Source: a virus | Strand: one strand, 5' to 3' | Length of the DNA: 64,000 nt | IMG/VR virus record: IMGVR_UViG_3300045971_000163 | Location: 1-64,000 of that record | Part shown: positions 30,955 through 40,391 of the stretch, piece after piece | Numbering within the stretch: the first letter of the stretch is position 1 | Layout: each line of letters opens with the position of its first letter | Made by a program: the position numbers and the translations under genes | Notes under the pieces: model-generated | What the model was told of the DNA's origin: nothing | Databases searched by the model: none | What the model saw: the letters and a program-made list of their open reading frames with translations, nothing else

Positions 30955-32468
30955 CTTAGCACCGTAATGCCGTATAGTTCTTGAAATCTGTCGGCATCAG
31001 CCCTATCGTTTACCATTGGTTCACCTCGTATGTTCAACGAGGTATTTAACAACATAGGGCAGCCGGTTCGTTTATGCCATACTTCCAATAACTGACGTAT
31101 GCCAGATGTGCATGCTCGCGACACTGTTTGTACACGTGATGTTCCATCAACATGTATAATAGCAGGGAATTTGTCAGGTTTTAAACAAGTTGCTGTTACT
31201 TGCATGTAAGGACTTTCATCCCAGCCCTTAGGCATTGCGAAATACAGATGTGCGTACTCTTCTAAGATAACCGGTGCAAACGGCCTGAACTTTTGCCTGC
31301 GCTTTATTGCATTTACTTTGTCTTTAATCTCACCACCACGCGGGTCAGCAAGTAAACTTCTATTGCCTAATGCACGTGGCCCAAACTCTGCCCTGCCACT
31401 GGCTACCCCAACTATCTTATCAGTGAACAACTTTTCAATCAGTTGCGCCACTGGGTACTTACCTGGTATGTCGGTTCCTAAGTAAGGACTTACCCAGTTT
31501 AATCGCTTTTTATACGCTAACGCTGCGGCACCAAGTGAGCTGCCAGCATCGCCGGGATTAGGCATGACCCAAATATTGTCAAACCAGTTACCAAGGTACC
31601 TATTAGCAGAGCAGTTTAACGCTACACCACCAGTATACACTAAATCACGGCTCCAGCGAAACTGAGCTGCTTTAAGCATAATCTCGTTTACTAACTGCTC
31701 AGTGACAAACTGTGTTGATGCTGCTATGTCAAAGTTATTTTGCTCTTCTGTCTCTTGTGTTGAGTCTAAATAATCTTCGTCAACGCCGCAATGCATATTC
31801 AACCGCATGGTTGCTGTGCTAGCATCAGAGACTAGCTCGTGCTTTATCCTGCTTGTGTAGTGTGACGAGCCGTAGCCGGCCATGCCCATGAGAATGTATT
31901 CTTCATCAAGCGGGCGGAGGCCAACACGTTTTGTCATAGCACTGTAAAATAGTCCAATGCTGTGAGGGTAGCGTTGTCCCCATAGTCTAACATATTGTGC
32001 CTTGCCCCAGCGATCATACTCTGCGCCATAAATGCTTATTGTGTCCCATTCCCCAATCGCGTCAATCACCACTACTGTTGCCCGTTGGAAGGGGCTAGTT
32101 TGGAAGGATGCGGCTGCGTGAGATAGATGATGCGGCTGGTGAACAAACTGTGTGAGCGGTTTGAACATTACCTCTGGGCAATGGTTAGCGAGATATTTTT
32201 TAATCGTTATGTCGCTAAAATCAAACGCATCAGCGTATTGCCCAGCATATAACTGCCGCGTCTTTTTCAGCCACGGACGCTCGTAATACGATACAATGCT
32301 TGGCGGTCCATGCGACAATGCCTCTTGCATGAGCTCAAGACAAAGGTGCTCGTCGTGTTTCTTTTTGCTGTATCGCTCAGAGTGTCCGGCAAATAAAATA
32401 TTGCCTTTACTATCCACAACGCTTACCGCAGCGTCGTGAAAGCCAGCACTAATACCAAGGACTTTCAT
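30951..32468 (-). CDS. NodU/CmcH-family carbamoyltransferase
   Basis: 505 residues. The N-terminal ASKHA-type domain has ISAGFHDAAVSVVD and HHLSHAAASF, with the DEEYILMGMAGYG and TGGVALNCSAN motifs. The C-terminal YrdC-like part has GRAEFGPRALGNRSLLADPR and LLNTSLNIRGEPMV. The family uses carbamoyl phosphate and ATP to carbamoylate hydroxyls on sugars (NodU) or small molecules (CmcH). Given the sugar enzymes around it, a carbamoylated surface sugar is the likely product. Its start is coupled to a 33-residue microprotein gene. Confidence 0.92.
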   Translation of the reverse strand: MKVLGISAGFHDAAVSVVDSKGNILFAGHSERYSKKKHDEHLCLELMQEALSHGPPSIVSYYERPWLKKTRQLYAGQYADAFDFSDITIKKYLANHCPEVMFKPLTQFVHQPHHLSHAAASFQTSPFQRATVVVIDAIGEWDTISIYGAEYDRWGKAQYVRLWGQRYPHSIGLFYSAMTKRVGLRPLDEEYILMGMAGYGSSHYTSRIKHELVSDASTATMRLNMHCGVDEDYLDSTQETEEQNNFDIAASTQFVTEQLVNEIMLKAAQFRWSRDLVYTGGVALNCSANRYLGNWFDNIWVMPNPGDAGSSLGAAALAYKKRLNWVSPYLGTDIPGKYPVAQLIEKLFTDKIVGVASGRAEFGPRALGNRSLLADPRGGEIKDKVNAIKRRQKFRPFAPVILEEYAHLYFAMPKGWDESPYMQVTATCLKPDKFPAIIHVDGTSRVQTVSRACTSGIRQLLEVWHKRTGCPMLLNTSLNIRGEPMVNDRADADRFQELYGITVLS

Positions 32469-32566
32469 TTATAGATAAACGGGTCCATTTTGCGAAGTTT
32501 CTTCAACTTCTTGCGATATGCTATCTCAAGTTTAATCTTGTTGATCAGTCGTTTAATCCAGCCCAT
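32465..32566 (-). CDS. 33-residue basic microprotein ending DPFIYK
   Basis: MGWIKRLINKIKLEIAYRKK, then LKKLRKMDPFIYK. It is too short for usual ORF cut-offs. Evidence for coding: AAGGAAA before the ATG, a TGA that overlaps the carbamoyltransferase ATG (ATGA), and a DPFIYK ending that I know from small proteins beside sugar-modifying genes in T4-like phages. It is amphipathic and basic, perhaps membrane- or protein-associated. Confidence 0.62.
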   Translation of the reverse strand: MGWIKRLINKIKLEIAYRKKLKKLRKMDPFIYK

Positions 32567-33257
32567 GTTGTTTTCCTTGTAAATATTCTGCTAACTCTTC
32601 GGGTGTTCCTACCTGTTCTACTTTGTCTACATATTTAATCTTAATTCCCAAATCCAGTGCATAATTGTACACAGGTGCAACATAAAACTCATTGTTAGTT
32701 CTATCGTTCGCAGTTACCATCTTCTCGTATGCTGCTAAGTAATCACCAAACTGTTTCCAGTAGTACATGCCAGCAGTGGCACAATTAGATATCTGTACTT
32801 TTTCAGCAACCTTAGTTACGTTGCCGTTTGCGCCTGTGGTGCAATATGACCACTTGTCGCCATAACCTGGAAAGCAGAATATAGTACCGTTTGCAGTCAA
32901 TGACTCAACGTCTCTGTCCCAATGTAATAGTTGGTCACTATTCACAATTATTACTTCATCGTCGACACTTACTTCCTCAACAGCTTTGCTCACTGTAGTC
33001 GCGGCACCATCTGTCAATCCGTCAATTGCGACAATGGAGAAGTTTTTAACAAACTTAGCAAATACTTTCTTTAACTTATATTTTTCAATGTGCTCGCGTT
33101 GGCATAAGAATACATGATGCAAATTAAGTAATCCTAAATGCTCAACCACATGTTGAATCATTGGCTTATCTAAGAATGGGATTAACGGTTTGGGTAAGTC
33201 GTAACCCACAGTAGTAAACCTACTCCCCAGTCCAGCCATTGGAATAATAATTTTCAT
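32553..33257 (-). CDS. Sugar-phosphate nucleotidyltransferase
   Basis: 234 residues. The NTP-transferase signature AGLGSRFTTVGYDLPKPLIP (8-27), with the metal-site NSD in VIIVNSDQLL (about residue 107). It would activate a sugar phosphate with an NTP; the base and sugar are not deducible. It is immediately followed by the microprotein and carbamoyltransferase genes and overlaps the upstream HAD gene by ATGA. Confidence 0.88.
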   Translation of the reverse strand: MKIIIPMAGLGSRFTTVGYDLPKPLIPFLDKPMIQHVVEHLGLLNLHHVFLCQREHIEKYKLKKVFAKFVKNFSIVAIDGLTDGAATTVSKAVEEVSVDDEVIIVNSDQLLHWDRDVESLTANGTIFCFPGYGDKWSYCTTGANGNVTKVAEKVQISNCATAGMYYWKQFGDYLAAYEKMVTANDRTNNEFYVAPVYNYALDLGIKIKYVDKVEQVGTPEELAEYLQGKQHGLD

Positions 33258-33850
33258 AATGATAGATATTTTAAGTTATTTAATTGAGTGACGTTATACG
33301 TTTCAAATCCAGCTACTGCCGCAGCATTTAGTGTAGGATGAAAATCGTCTACTACCAATATTTCGTTACGTGGCAAGTTGACCATTGCGGCGATATATTC
33401 AAATGCTTCAGTGCTTGGTTTATTTTTAAGCCCAGAATCATTACCAATCACCAGTTGTCCAGTGTGACCTAAGTTGAAATGGTCTAGTATCATTAATATG
33501 TAATCCACTCTGGCATTAGACACATACGATACGGTAATGCCTCTCTCAAGCAATTTCGTAATAACTGGTATTGTGTGTTCATTATATTCAATAAATTCCC
33601 GGTAATACTTGAGCATGTTAAACTTCCACCTTAGGAACTTTACTCGTTGTTCTGGAGTAAGCGTAATACCTTGAGACTCTTCTAGAAATTTTAACTTTGC
33701 GGTAGTTGGAATAGGAGCGTCAATGAAAATGTCAGTCACTGGAGCAAATCCAAACTTTTTCATAGTTACTTCCATGGAAATATGATTGGCTTCTTTACTA
33801 TCAACCAATACCCCGTCAATGTCGAAGATGACGTGCTTTATATTAGACAT
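33254..33850 (-). CDS. HAD-superfamily phosphatase
   Basis: 198 residues. Motif I is FDIDGVLVDS (D10 nucleophile, D12), motif II lies in VSYVSNARVD, and motif III/IV in LVVDDFHPT. It is a phosphoglycolate-phosphatase-like hydrolase, with a likely sugar-phosphate substrate given the neighbours. Overlaps with both flanking genes suggest one translated block. Confidence 0.87.
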   Translation of the reverse strand: MSNIKHVIFDIDGVLVDSKEANHISMEVTMKKFGFAPVTDIFIDAPIPTTAKLKFLEESQGITLTPEQRVKFLRWKFNMLKYYREFIEYNEHTIPVITKLLERGITVSYVSNARVDYILMILDHFNLGHTGQLVIGNDSGLKNKPSTEAFEYIAAMVNLPRNEILVVDDFHPTLNAAAVAGFETYNVTQLNNLKYLSL

Positions 33851-34716
33851 GATATTTTCTTAGCAACGTTTTTATATACCATTGGTGTAAAATGGCCATC
33901 ATAAGAATGGGTCTTTACTGTTGGGCCATATTCTCCGTCAGCTACCATCATAATACCTGGCCAAAATCCCGTCAACATGTCTGTATACCGTGTGTATGTG
34001 TCGTCGACTTCTATTTGTTCCTCACTCCCAAATGTCACCATCAATGGAGTAAAATTGTTTAATTTAGCTATTCCATATACCCAGGAGATTTCTTTGAAAT
34101 AATAGTGATTGTTTTCTTTCTCACCCCAATGTAACATAATTAAATCATGCAGTATTTTTTCAGAGTTCGACAGTTCTGCGGACCGTTGTCCAGGGTTAGC
34201 CATTGCGTATCCTTGACAAGACAATAGCTCGTGTCTATGATGATATGAGTTCCCAAGTATTACTGTTATTTTTTTATTAGGTGCTAAGTTTTTAACTGTA
34301 AGGCTCCACTCGACTAATACACGGGCTGCACGTTCAACACTTCCACCAGGAATAGACAGGTTCAACACCTGTAACTCTGGTCTAAGAATTTGAAGCTGCC
34401 CGGGCCATGACAATCTTCGTTCTAACTCCCATAGAGTTAAATGTTGTTCTCTAGATTCATTCGAATTTTTGAACTTAAACAACGTCGAGACTCGAGTGTT
34501 AGTATCTAATAGAACATTTTCTCTTGTTGTAAGATCGCCAGGATATCCTACTAAGGTATAATCGGCAGTGCCATGACCATGTGAAAAGCTATCCCCAGCA
34601 CAAATTACCAATGGTGAATCATTGCAAAATAACGTCTTAGACTTATTAACAATTTCGTGTGCTGATCGGTCTCCGTTAGTAAGTTTAGGATCAAAATTTA
34701 ATTCAGCAAATTCCAT
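33838..34716 (-). CDS. SGNH/GDSL-like hydrolase-type protein
   Basis: 292 residues. GDSFSHG (41-47) is the block-I serine motif of SGNH esterases, and VILGNSYHHRHE (about 158-169) could supply block III (G-x-N-D-like). A second protein of this type lies at 46164-47015. Such enzymes add or remove O-acetyl groups on glycans. The C-terminal Asp-x-x-His is present as SYDGHFTP. It overlaps the HAD gene by 13 bases. Confidence 0.65.
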   Translation of the reverse strand: MEFAELNFDPKLTNGDRSAHEIVNKSKTLFCNDSPLVICAGDSFSHGHGTADYTLVGYPGDLTTRENVLLDTNTRVSTLFKFKNSNESREQHLTLWELERRLSWPGQLQILRPELQVLNLSIPGGSVERAARVLVEWSLTVKNLAPNKKITVILGNSYHHRHELLSCQGYAMANPGQRSAELSNSEKILHDLIMLHWGEKENNHYYFKEISWVYGIAKLNNFTPLMVTFGSEEQIEVDDTYTRYTDMLTGFWPGIMMVADGEYGPTVKTHSYDGHFTPMVYKNVAKKISCLI

Positions 34717-34725
34717 GTACTCACC

Positions 34726-35967
34726 TTAGACTGGTCGAGTATTACCATAATGCACCAATGTGCAACCCCATGACTCAACCACGTCGTGGTCTAAGTATCG
34801 CCATGGATCAACAATGATACTACCGGCCTCAAATGTGCAATAAAAGTCTTGATGATCAGCTTGCTTCATCGTAGTATTACCGTAAGTAGTAGGTGCATGG
34901 TGCGCCATTAAAATAACACCTTTAACCGAGGAATGAATATCGTCCGTCAATGGGTCAATGTAATCGAGTTCAATGCCTGCTTGCTCAACATAATGTCCAA
35001 CCAGCAAACTATAGCTACCATCAATGTAAGTAACATTTGGTTTGAACGCCTTGCCGTGAATCCATACTGGAAGGTTATGTTGTTTAGCTAATTTAATTAA
35101 TTTGTTAGCCATGTTCTCTGCTTGCACTTCACGAGCTCGCATAACCATTTCAAACATGTCGTAGCCTAGGTCAAGTTTTTCTGCCATCCAGCGTAACGCA
35201 ATGTTGTCACGTGGGTGGCATCCACCTGCGTCACCCAATCCTGCTTTCAGGTATGCTGGGCCAGTAATACGGTGTGTAGAACGTGCTAGTGCGTTTGTAA
35301 CAACGTCAACGTTCATGTTGCCGTTCTTCTCTGCTACGTCTTGGATCATGTTTACAATACCAATCTTAGTGCTGATAAATGTGTTATAGAAGATCTTAAT
35401 GCCTTCAGCTTCGTCCCATGTGCCAACTTCGTAGCGTGGATCGTTAACCATAAATGTCTTGTAAAAGTCTGTCAGTATTTTTGCGTCATGTGTAACGTCG
35501 CCGTCCTCAGTCCCAATGATTACCATTTCAGGGTTAACCATATCCCATGCCACACTGCCCATGGCAATCAGGTATGGGTTGTAAATGAAACGTGCGTTAG
35601 TGATCAACGGGCGAAGTTCGCGGCGTGTGGTGCCTGGTAGCACAGTGGAGATAAGAACGACAAGTTGATTTTGTGTTACGTATTTGTTAACGTCGTCAAG
35701 CACGCTCTTGACAATGTCGTAGTTGAAGTCTTTTGGCTCAAGTTCCATACAGGGAATGTGTCCGCCGTATTCTGTTACATGTGGTGTAGGAACAGCGATG
35801 AAAATTAGCTCACGACCCATTACTGCGTCTTGTATCGTAGACATAACGGTGATCTTGTTGCTTTCGACCGTGTTAACATCGTAGCCCGCAACATCGTAAC
35901 CTGCGTCTGCCATAACTTCAGCAGCGACCAAACCCAACTTGCCAATACCAATAAACCCTACTTTCAT
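34726..35967 (-). CDS. UDP-glucose/GDP-mannose dehydrogenase family protein
   Basis: 413 residues. The N-terminal Rossmann motif is GFIGIGKLG (4-12). The catalytic C250 sits in the family motif as GDAGGCHPRDN, with K191 and N195 (KIFYNTF) also conserved. The family oxidises nucleotide-sugar C6 alcohols to acids. The C-terminal third is shorter and less typical. It starts the minus-strand sugar operon running down to 30951, behind a late-type box. Confidence 0.9.
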   Translation of the reverse strand: MKVGFIGIGKLGLVAAEVMADAGYDVAGYDVNTVESNKITVMSTIQDAVMGRELIFIAVPTPHVTEYGGHIPCMELEPKDFNYDIVKSVLDDVNKYVTQNQLVVLISTVLPGTTRRELRPLITNARFIYNPYLIAMGSVAWDMVNPEMVIIGTEDGDVTHDAKILTDFYKTFMVNDPRYEVGTWDEAEGIKIFYNTFISTKIGIVNMIQDVAEKNGNMNVDVVTNALARSTHRITGPAYLKAGLGDAGGCHPRDNIALRWMAEKLDLGYDMFEMVMRAREVQAENMANKLIKLAKQHNLPVWIHGKAFKPNVTYIDGSYSLLVGHYVEQAGIELDYIDPLTDDIHSSVKGVILMAHHAPTTYGNTTMKQADHQDFYCTFEAGSIIVDPWRYLDHDVVESWGCTLVHYGNTRPV

Positions 35968-35993
35968 GTGCTCTCCTAAATAAGTATGTATAT

Positions 35994-36000
35994 TATTTAT
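35994..36000 (-). promoter_or_regulatory. Late-type promoter box ATAAATA
   Basis: ATAAATA on the minus strand lies 27 bases before the dehydrogenase start at 35967, with TTAGGAGAGC as the ribosome site. It would drive the 35967-30951 sugar block. Confidence 0.5.
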
Positions 36001-36058
36001 TCTGTATCTGCTGTCAAGATTTATTTAACAGTGTTGTAAAAAAGCAACAAACCATTTG

Positions 36059-36087
36059 TTGACTTTTGATTAAATTCATGTTAAACT
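36059..36087 (+). promoter_or_regulatory. Sigma70-like promoter
   Basis: TTGACT (36059-36064), a 17-base spacer and TAAACT (36082-36087). It faces the lipoprotein gene at 36120. The -10 box matches at four of six positions. Confidence 0.6.
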
Positions 36088-36119
36088 ACCGGCATTGTAA
36101 CAAGAAAGGGTGATTTACC

Positions 36120-37781
36120 ATGAAGGTGCGTTTACTGTTAACTGGCGTTTCAATTGCTGTTTTAACAGCATGTGGCGGGGGTGGTGGAGGCAGTGCGCCG
36201 AGTGCTGCTGCTATTGCCACAGTGGGCACAAATTCTTCGCCGGTGGTGACCGCACCAGTAGTTGCCCCTGCTGTAGTAATCAACCACACCTACACCTATG
36301 CGGCGACACCACCAATTCCGCAGCCAACGCTAAATGGCCACTCCTTATCTGCTGGCGACTACAAGTCTACGCACAATTTAGGAACGTGGGAAGTTGCTGA
36401 TTTGCGTGGCATTGGGCGCGAAGACGTTATTTACGTGCCAACATTTGCACCTCAATATATGCCAAAGCAACCGCTGGAAATTTGGTTGAACAATGGTGAC
36501 GGTACTTGGGACGTTGACGGTGCTAACAAACTAATCGTAGGTGGAGCCCCGAGAATGGGCGCATCCTTAGTAAGGACAAGCGACTTAAATGGTGATGGCA
36601 GACCTGACATTTTAATTGCAGAAGGCATTGAGTTAGGTTCTTGTGGTTCTTCAGCAGACACTAATCATGAACTCTGCTACGGCGGAAATATAGTGTATTT
36701 GGAAAGCCAACCAGACGGCAAATATATTAACGCAAGCTCGAAATTTGCGACAGTAAACATTCCCAATGGGAATGTAGTTATTAGCTCATTGAATGGTGAC
36801 GGTATTAATGACATACTTGTAAATCAAGATGGTTCACTGCGTTTGTTTAAGAACGACGGGCATGCAAACTTCACAGAGCAAACAGACAAGTTACCGTTAG
36901 AAATTCGCTATATTGCAGATCCACTAAAAACTGGCACACGGTGGGCAGCAACAAATGGAGTGGCACAAGGCGTTGGCACTTCAAATTTGATCAAACTACG
37001 TGCAAACAGCAAACCCGTAATTGTTACAGGCAGTTATGGTTGGGACTGGGGCACTGACGAACCTGGTGCGATACGGTTTACAACTGGCACTGACAGCATT
37101 AGGTTTTTCGAGCAAGATGCAAACGGAAATTATGTTCGTACCGCAATGATTGTAGAAGAAAAAACACGAGGCAATGCTTGTGGTATCAATTCGATCGTGC
37201 CAATGCAGGTAAGCAATGTTGCTGGGCGAGAAGAGGTATTTATAAACTGGGAACCAACGACTGCTAATACTCCCAGCACTGCAATTCTTTGCTCTCCTAA
37301 AATCTACACCAGCACAGGTAACGCAGACACTGCGGTGTTAAATGTCACTGAAATGATCAACATGATCAATCCAGCGGATGTGACGATCAACTTAGGTGGA
37401 AATGAGCTAACATTTCCGACCCCTAGTCGAGCAATAGACGTTAACAACGACGGATGGGCCGACATTGAACTGCGTCAGGTCGCCACTATTGATAATATCG
37501 CAAATGGCTACGCTACACGGTTATATAACAATGGTGGAACCAGTTTTGGGATTAAACCGTTAGTCATTGGTGGCGTAACGCAAACAGGAGCAACACTTGC
37601 CGCATTGACTGGCACCGATACTACCAGCAGAGTAATGGCAATGCGTATTAAATACGGGCCTAACAAATATGGTTTTGTGTTGCTTGAAGGTTCAAATTTT
37701 GAGGACTCTAAGATTGATGCAAATACTGGGGTTCGTGTTTGGAACACTATGCGGCTGCACAGTATTTTGAAGGTTGACTAA
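36120..37781 (+). CDS. FG-GAP/VCBS-repeat lipoprotein
   Basis: 553 residues. The signal sequence ends in the lipobox LTAC (C18), followed by a Gly-rich linker, so the mature protein would be lipid-anchored. FG-GAP/VCBS-type calcium motifs recur: DLNGDGRPD (155-163), SLNGDGIND and DVNNDGWAD, consistent with a beta-propeller. The gene is a single unit with its own promoter and terminator, a layout of lysogeny or superinfection-exclusion moron genes. Location on the host outer membrane is likely. Confidence 0.85.
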   Translation: MKVRLLLTGVSIAVLTACGGGGGGSAPSAAAIATVGTNSSPVVTAPVVAPAVVINHTYTYAATPPIPQPTLNGHSLSAGDYKSTHNLGTWEVADLRGIGREDVIYVPTFAPQYMPKQPLEIWLNNGDGTWDVDGANKLIVGGAPRMGASLVRTSDLNGDGRPDILIAEGIELGSCGSSADTNHELCYGGNIVYLESQPDGKYINASSKFATVNIPNGNVVISSLNGDGINDILVNQDGSLRLFKNDGHANFTEQTDKLPLEIRYIADPLKTGTRWAATNGVAQGVGTSNLIKLRANSKPVIVTGSYGWDWGTDEPGAIRFTTGTDSIRFFEQDANGNYVRTAMIVEEKTRGNACGINSIVPMQVSNVAGREEVFINWEPTTANTPSTAILCSPKIYTSTGNADTAVLNVTEMINMINPADVTINLGGNELTFPTPSRAIDVNNDGWADIELRQVATIDNIANGYATRLYNNGGTSFGIKPLVIGGVTQTGATLAALTGTDTTSRVMAMRIKYGPNKYGFVLLEGSNFEDSKIDANTGVRVWNTMRLHSILKVD

Positions 37782-37798
37782 CTCAGTGATTAAACTTG

Positions 37799-37824
37799 AA
37801 AAGCGGGGCTGTTGCTCCGCTTTT
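37799..37824. terminator. Bidirectional terminator
   Basis: AAAAGCGGGGC (37799-37809), loop TGTT, GCTCCGCTTTT (37814-37824): an 11-bp stem with A-tract and T-tract on both sides. It serves the lipoprotein gene and the convergent gene at 37835. Confidence 0.88.
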
Positions 37825-37834
37825 CCTTGCCTAA

Positions 37835-39055
37835 TTATTCAAGTGTTACGTTTAATTTTGATAGCACAGATTCAAACTCATCAATGATGAAGTTTACACA
37901 TTTTCCTTTTCTTTGAATTAGCATATCTCTATTTTTTATTAACCGTGGCATTAACTCATCTCGTAATGATGTGCATGCTTCGATAGTGTACTTGGCATTG
38001 ATGCGTAAAATTTCAGCAAACACTGCTGTAAGCCTATCTTTTCCAGAAACAATTGAGTCATACGAATGGTCTATAATATCATCAAACACATCAAATCCTG
38101 AATCACGCAAATATGCAATAATACCAGCACCGCCATTAATAATAGATAAATGATAGAAATAAAATGTCTTGTACACTTTGTCAGTCGGAAATACATACGG
38201 AATACCTTCAAATTGACTGTTATAATCCATTTGGATAGTTTCGTTGACTATTGAGAAAAGACTATATCTAAAAAATGGTTCTATTGATGAGCCAATGACA
38301 GGATTTGTATCATTGACTGATACTGACTCGTCTACATAGTCAAGATACACTGGTGAGCCAACTCTAGCAAAGTCATCCTCTGTAATGCTTCCGTTGGTGC
38401 ATTGTCTAGTTTCAGCAATAAGATCAGGAGTTAACTTCATTATATATGAATAATAACTTTCATTAGAAATGCCAGTCTTACACAAAAATGATACCATTGC
38501 TGCTCTGTGTGGTTTTGACACTCTGTTTAAACACAAAAATTTTTTCTTAAGGTCTTCAGTTGAGGGATGTGGGAAATTAATTTCAGTAGTGTATACTTCG
38601 CATTGCGGATATCGTAAAATATTTATTTTCCCGCGCCCGCCAAAATACCCTTTACTAAACATTGCGTCATATACAGCCGTCGCATTTACTGCTCCAGTAA
38701 CATAAAATATGGATTGCGTGGGGAAAAGTCTTTTATCTGCCCATTTATGTATATCTTGTAAAATATAAAAATATGCTTCCTTTTGTAAACTTATAAGTAC
38801 GCCAGCAGTACCATTCTGAATCCGTTGTTCTACATCAATAGGTATAAATTGTCTGTCTAAATAATCCATAAATATATCACTAGTATAATCATAGTTAAGT
38901 TCATAAAGTATAAATTTAAATGAGTTAGTCAATAATTTATACTTGTAATCAATTACTGGTATTTCATAATTGTGCAGAAGTAATAATTCGTCAGATATTG
39001 ATTTGTAGGCAGCACCTGGCGAACTATTTTGTATTATTGCAATACGATTATTCAT
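37835..39055 (-). CDS. Glycosyltransferase-like protein, paralogue 1
   Basis: 406 residues. Two stretches point to the exostosin-like/fucosyltransferase-like fold: KKKFLCLNRVSKPHRAAM (about 170-187) and FYFYHLSIINGGAGIIAYLR...GFDVFDDIIDHSYD (about 305-340). The latter aligns with the paralogue at 39048 (IFYKRPFMLVGDKGNLQML...GFKTFPTLFDESYD). It overlaps that gene by 8 bases. Function as a GT is inferred, not certain. Codon use and AT content look higher than in the neighbouring epimerase/aminotransferase genes. Confidence 0.55.
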   Translation of the reverse strand: MNNRIAIIQNSSPGAAYKSISDELLLLHNYEIPVIDYKYKLLTNSFKFILYELNYDYTSDIFMDYLDRQFIPIDVEQRIQNGTAGVLISLQKEAYFYILQDIHKWADKRLFPTQSIFYVTGAVNATAVYDAMFSKGYFGGRGKINILRYPQCEVYTTEINFPHPSTEDLKKKFLCLNRVSKPHRAAMVSFLCKTGISNESYYSYIMKLTPDLIAETRQCTNGSITEDDFARVGSPVYLDYVDESVSVNDTNPVIGSSIEPFFRYSLFSIVNETIQMDYNSQFEGIPYVFPTDKVYKTFYFYHLSIINGGAGIIAYLRDSGFDVFDDIIDHSYDSIVSGKDRLTAVFAEILRINAKYTIEACTSLRDELMPRLIKNRDMLIQRKGKCVNFIIDEFESVLSKLNVTLE

Positions 39056-40391
39056 TGTGATATACCTGATTTATTAAATCAACTATTTTACTATCGAGTG
39101 CTGTGTTTTGTATAAGTAATGTATAGTTATGCTCTAATATATCACGGCATAATGCTGCCTGATCCATAAACAGTTGATAATTATATGCATATCTCTTTAT
39201 ATTATCTACTATAATACGATGTCGATCAAACATGTTATCGAACAGGTCGTATGATTCGTCAAATAAAGTGGGGAACGTTTTAAACCCCATATCACGCAGC
39301 ATTTGCAAATTTCCTTTATCGCCAACGAGCATAAATGGACGTTTATAAAATATGGATTTGAATGTTTTTTCACTTATTACCGGAGACGAGCCGGGAAAAT
39401 TAGTAAACCCACCTGTCTCAGAAATCAAATCAAAACAAGTGTCATATATCCATTTATCATTGTATAAAAAGTTTTGATCTTCGTTGCTGAATAAAATGTC
39501 ATCGTCAATACGCTTTGGAGGCAAAATTGTTGTTGCTACTTCATGAAAAACTGCGTAATCTTCGTCATTGGCTGGTAGCTGCTTTCCTTCAAGCATGTCA
39601 AATCCATAAATAGCACATCTAGTGTCACGTTGATTTTCAGTGAAATTCACTATGCCTGATATATCTGTCATAAAACTAACCCTAGCATGTTTAACTAAAT
39701 CGGCAATTATTAGACGACGTAGGAAAAAGATACGATGCCTCCTCGGTTGCATATTTAAATGTAGGAACAAATATTGTTTTTGTTGTGCAAAATATTGGCC
39801 TAGATCAACTCGATGACTAGTTTGTTTCAAATATGAGCGGCGATCGTGTATTGCTCGCAACGGTAAATTAACTGATACCACTAACGGTGGGCATCCATCA
39901 TGACTCTTATTTGCAGAGGACACTAATATACGTCCAGAATAATTTGGATTAAAACAAGTTAACATGTCTGAAACCATAGCTAACGCTTGCGTCCCAAATC
40001 TAGGAAATTCGTAAACCTCTAACGAATAATCATATAATATAGAAATATTATTGTTAACGATTTTTGAAAATTGACTTTCTGTCAAATGATATAGATAACT
40101 ATTTAACCCTACATCTAATTCAGACTTACATGGAATTAGATATATATAAATTTTATCACTTGCAATTATTGCGTCATCCAATAATTCATATGAAATATTG
40201 GTAGATTGGATAATAGGTGATCTATGAATATTTTCACCTGGCATATATTTGCCCAAAAATGCATTCATCCATTCACGTGACTGGTTCATCCTTGTCGGAA
40301 ATATATCAGTCATTGTTTCATATGCAGTTTTTATGTAAATTTCACCGTCTAATGCTTTAATTGAGTCTACTAAAAATACTATTGGTTTCAT
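39048..40391 (-). CDS. Glycosyltransferase-like protein, paralogue 2
   Basis: 447 residues. YLFLHLNMQPRRHRIFFLRR (about 208-227) and KTFKSIFYKRPFMLVGDKG with FPTLFDESYDLFDN (about 352-385) resemble exostosin-like GTs. It is clearly paralogous to 37835-39055. It overlaps the radical SAM gene by ATGA, tying the two pathways. The acceptor is unknown. Confidence 0.55.
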   Translation of the reverse strand: MKPIVFLVDSIKALDGEIYIKTAYETMTDIFPTRMNQSREWMNAFLGKYMPGENIHRSPIIQSTNISYELLDDAIIASDKIYIYLIPCKSELDVGLNSYLYHLTESQFSKIVNNNISILYDYSLEVYEFPRFGTQALAMVSDMLTCFNPNYSGRILVSSANKSHDGCPPLVVSVNLPLRAIHDRRSYLKQTSHRVDLGQYFAQQKQYLFLHLNMQPRRHRIFFLRRLIIADLVKHARVSFMTDISGIVNFTENQRDTRCAIYGFDMLEGKQLPANDEDYAVFHEVATTILPPKRIDDDILFSNEDQNFLYNDKWIYDTCFDLISETGGFTNFPGSSPVISEKTFKSIFYKRPFMLVGDKGNLQMLRDMGFKTFPTLFDESYDLFDNMFDRHRIIVDNIKRYAYNYQLFMDQAALCRDILEHNYTLLIQNTALDSKIVDLINQVYHNE

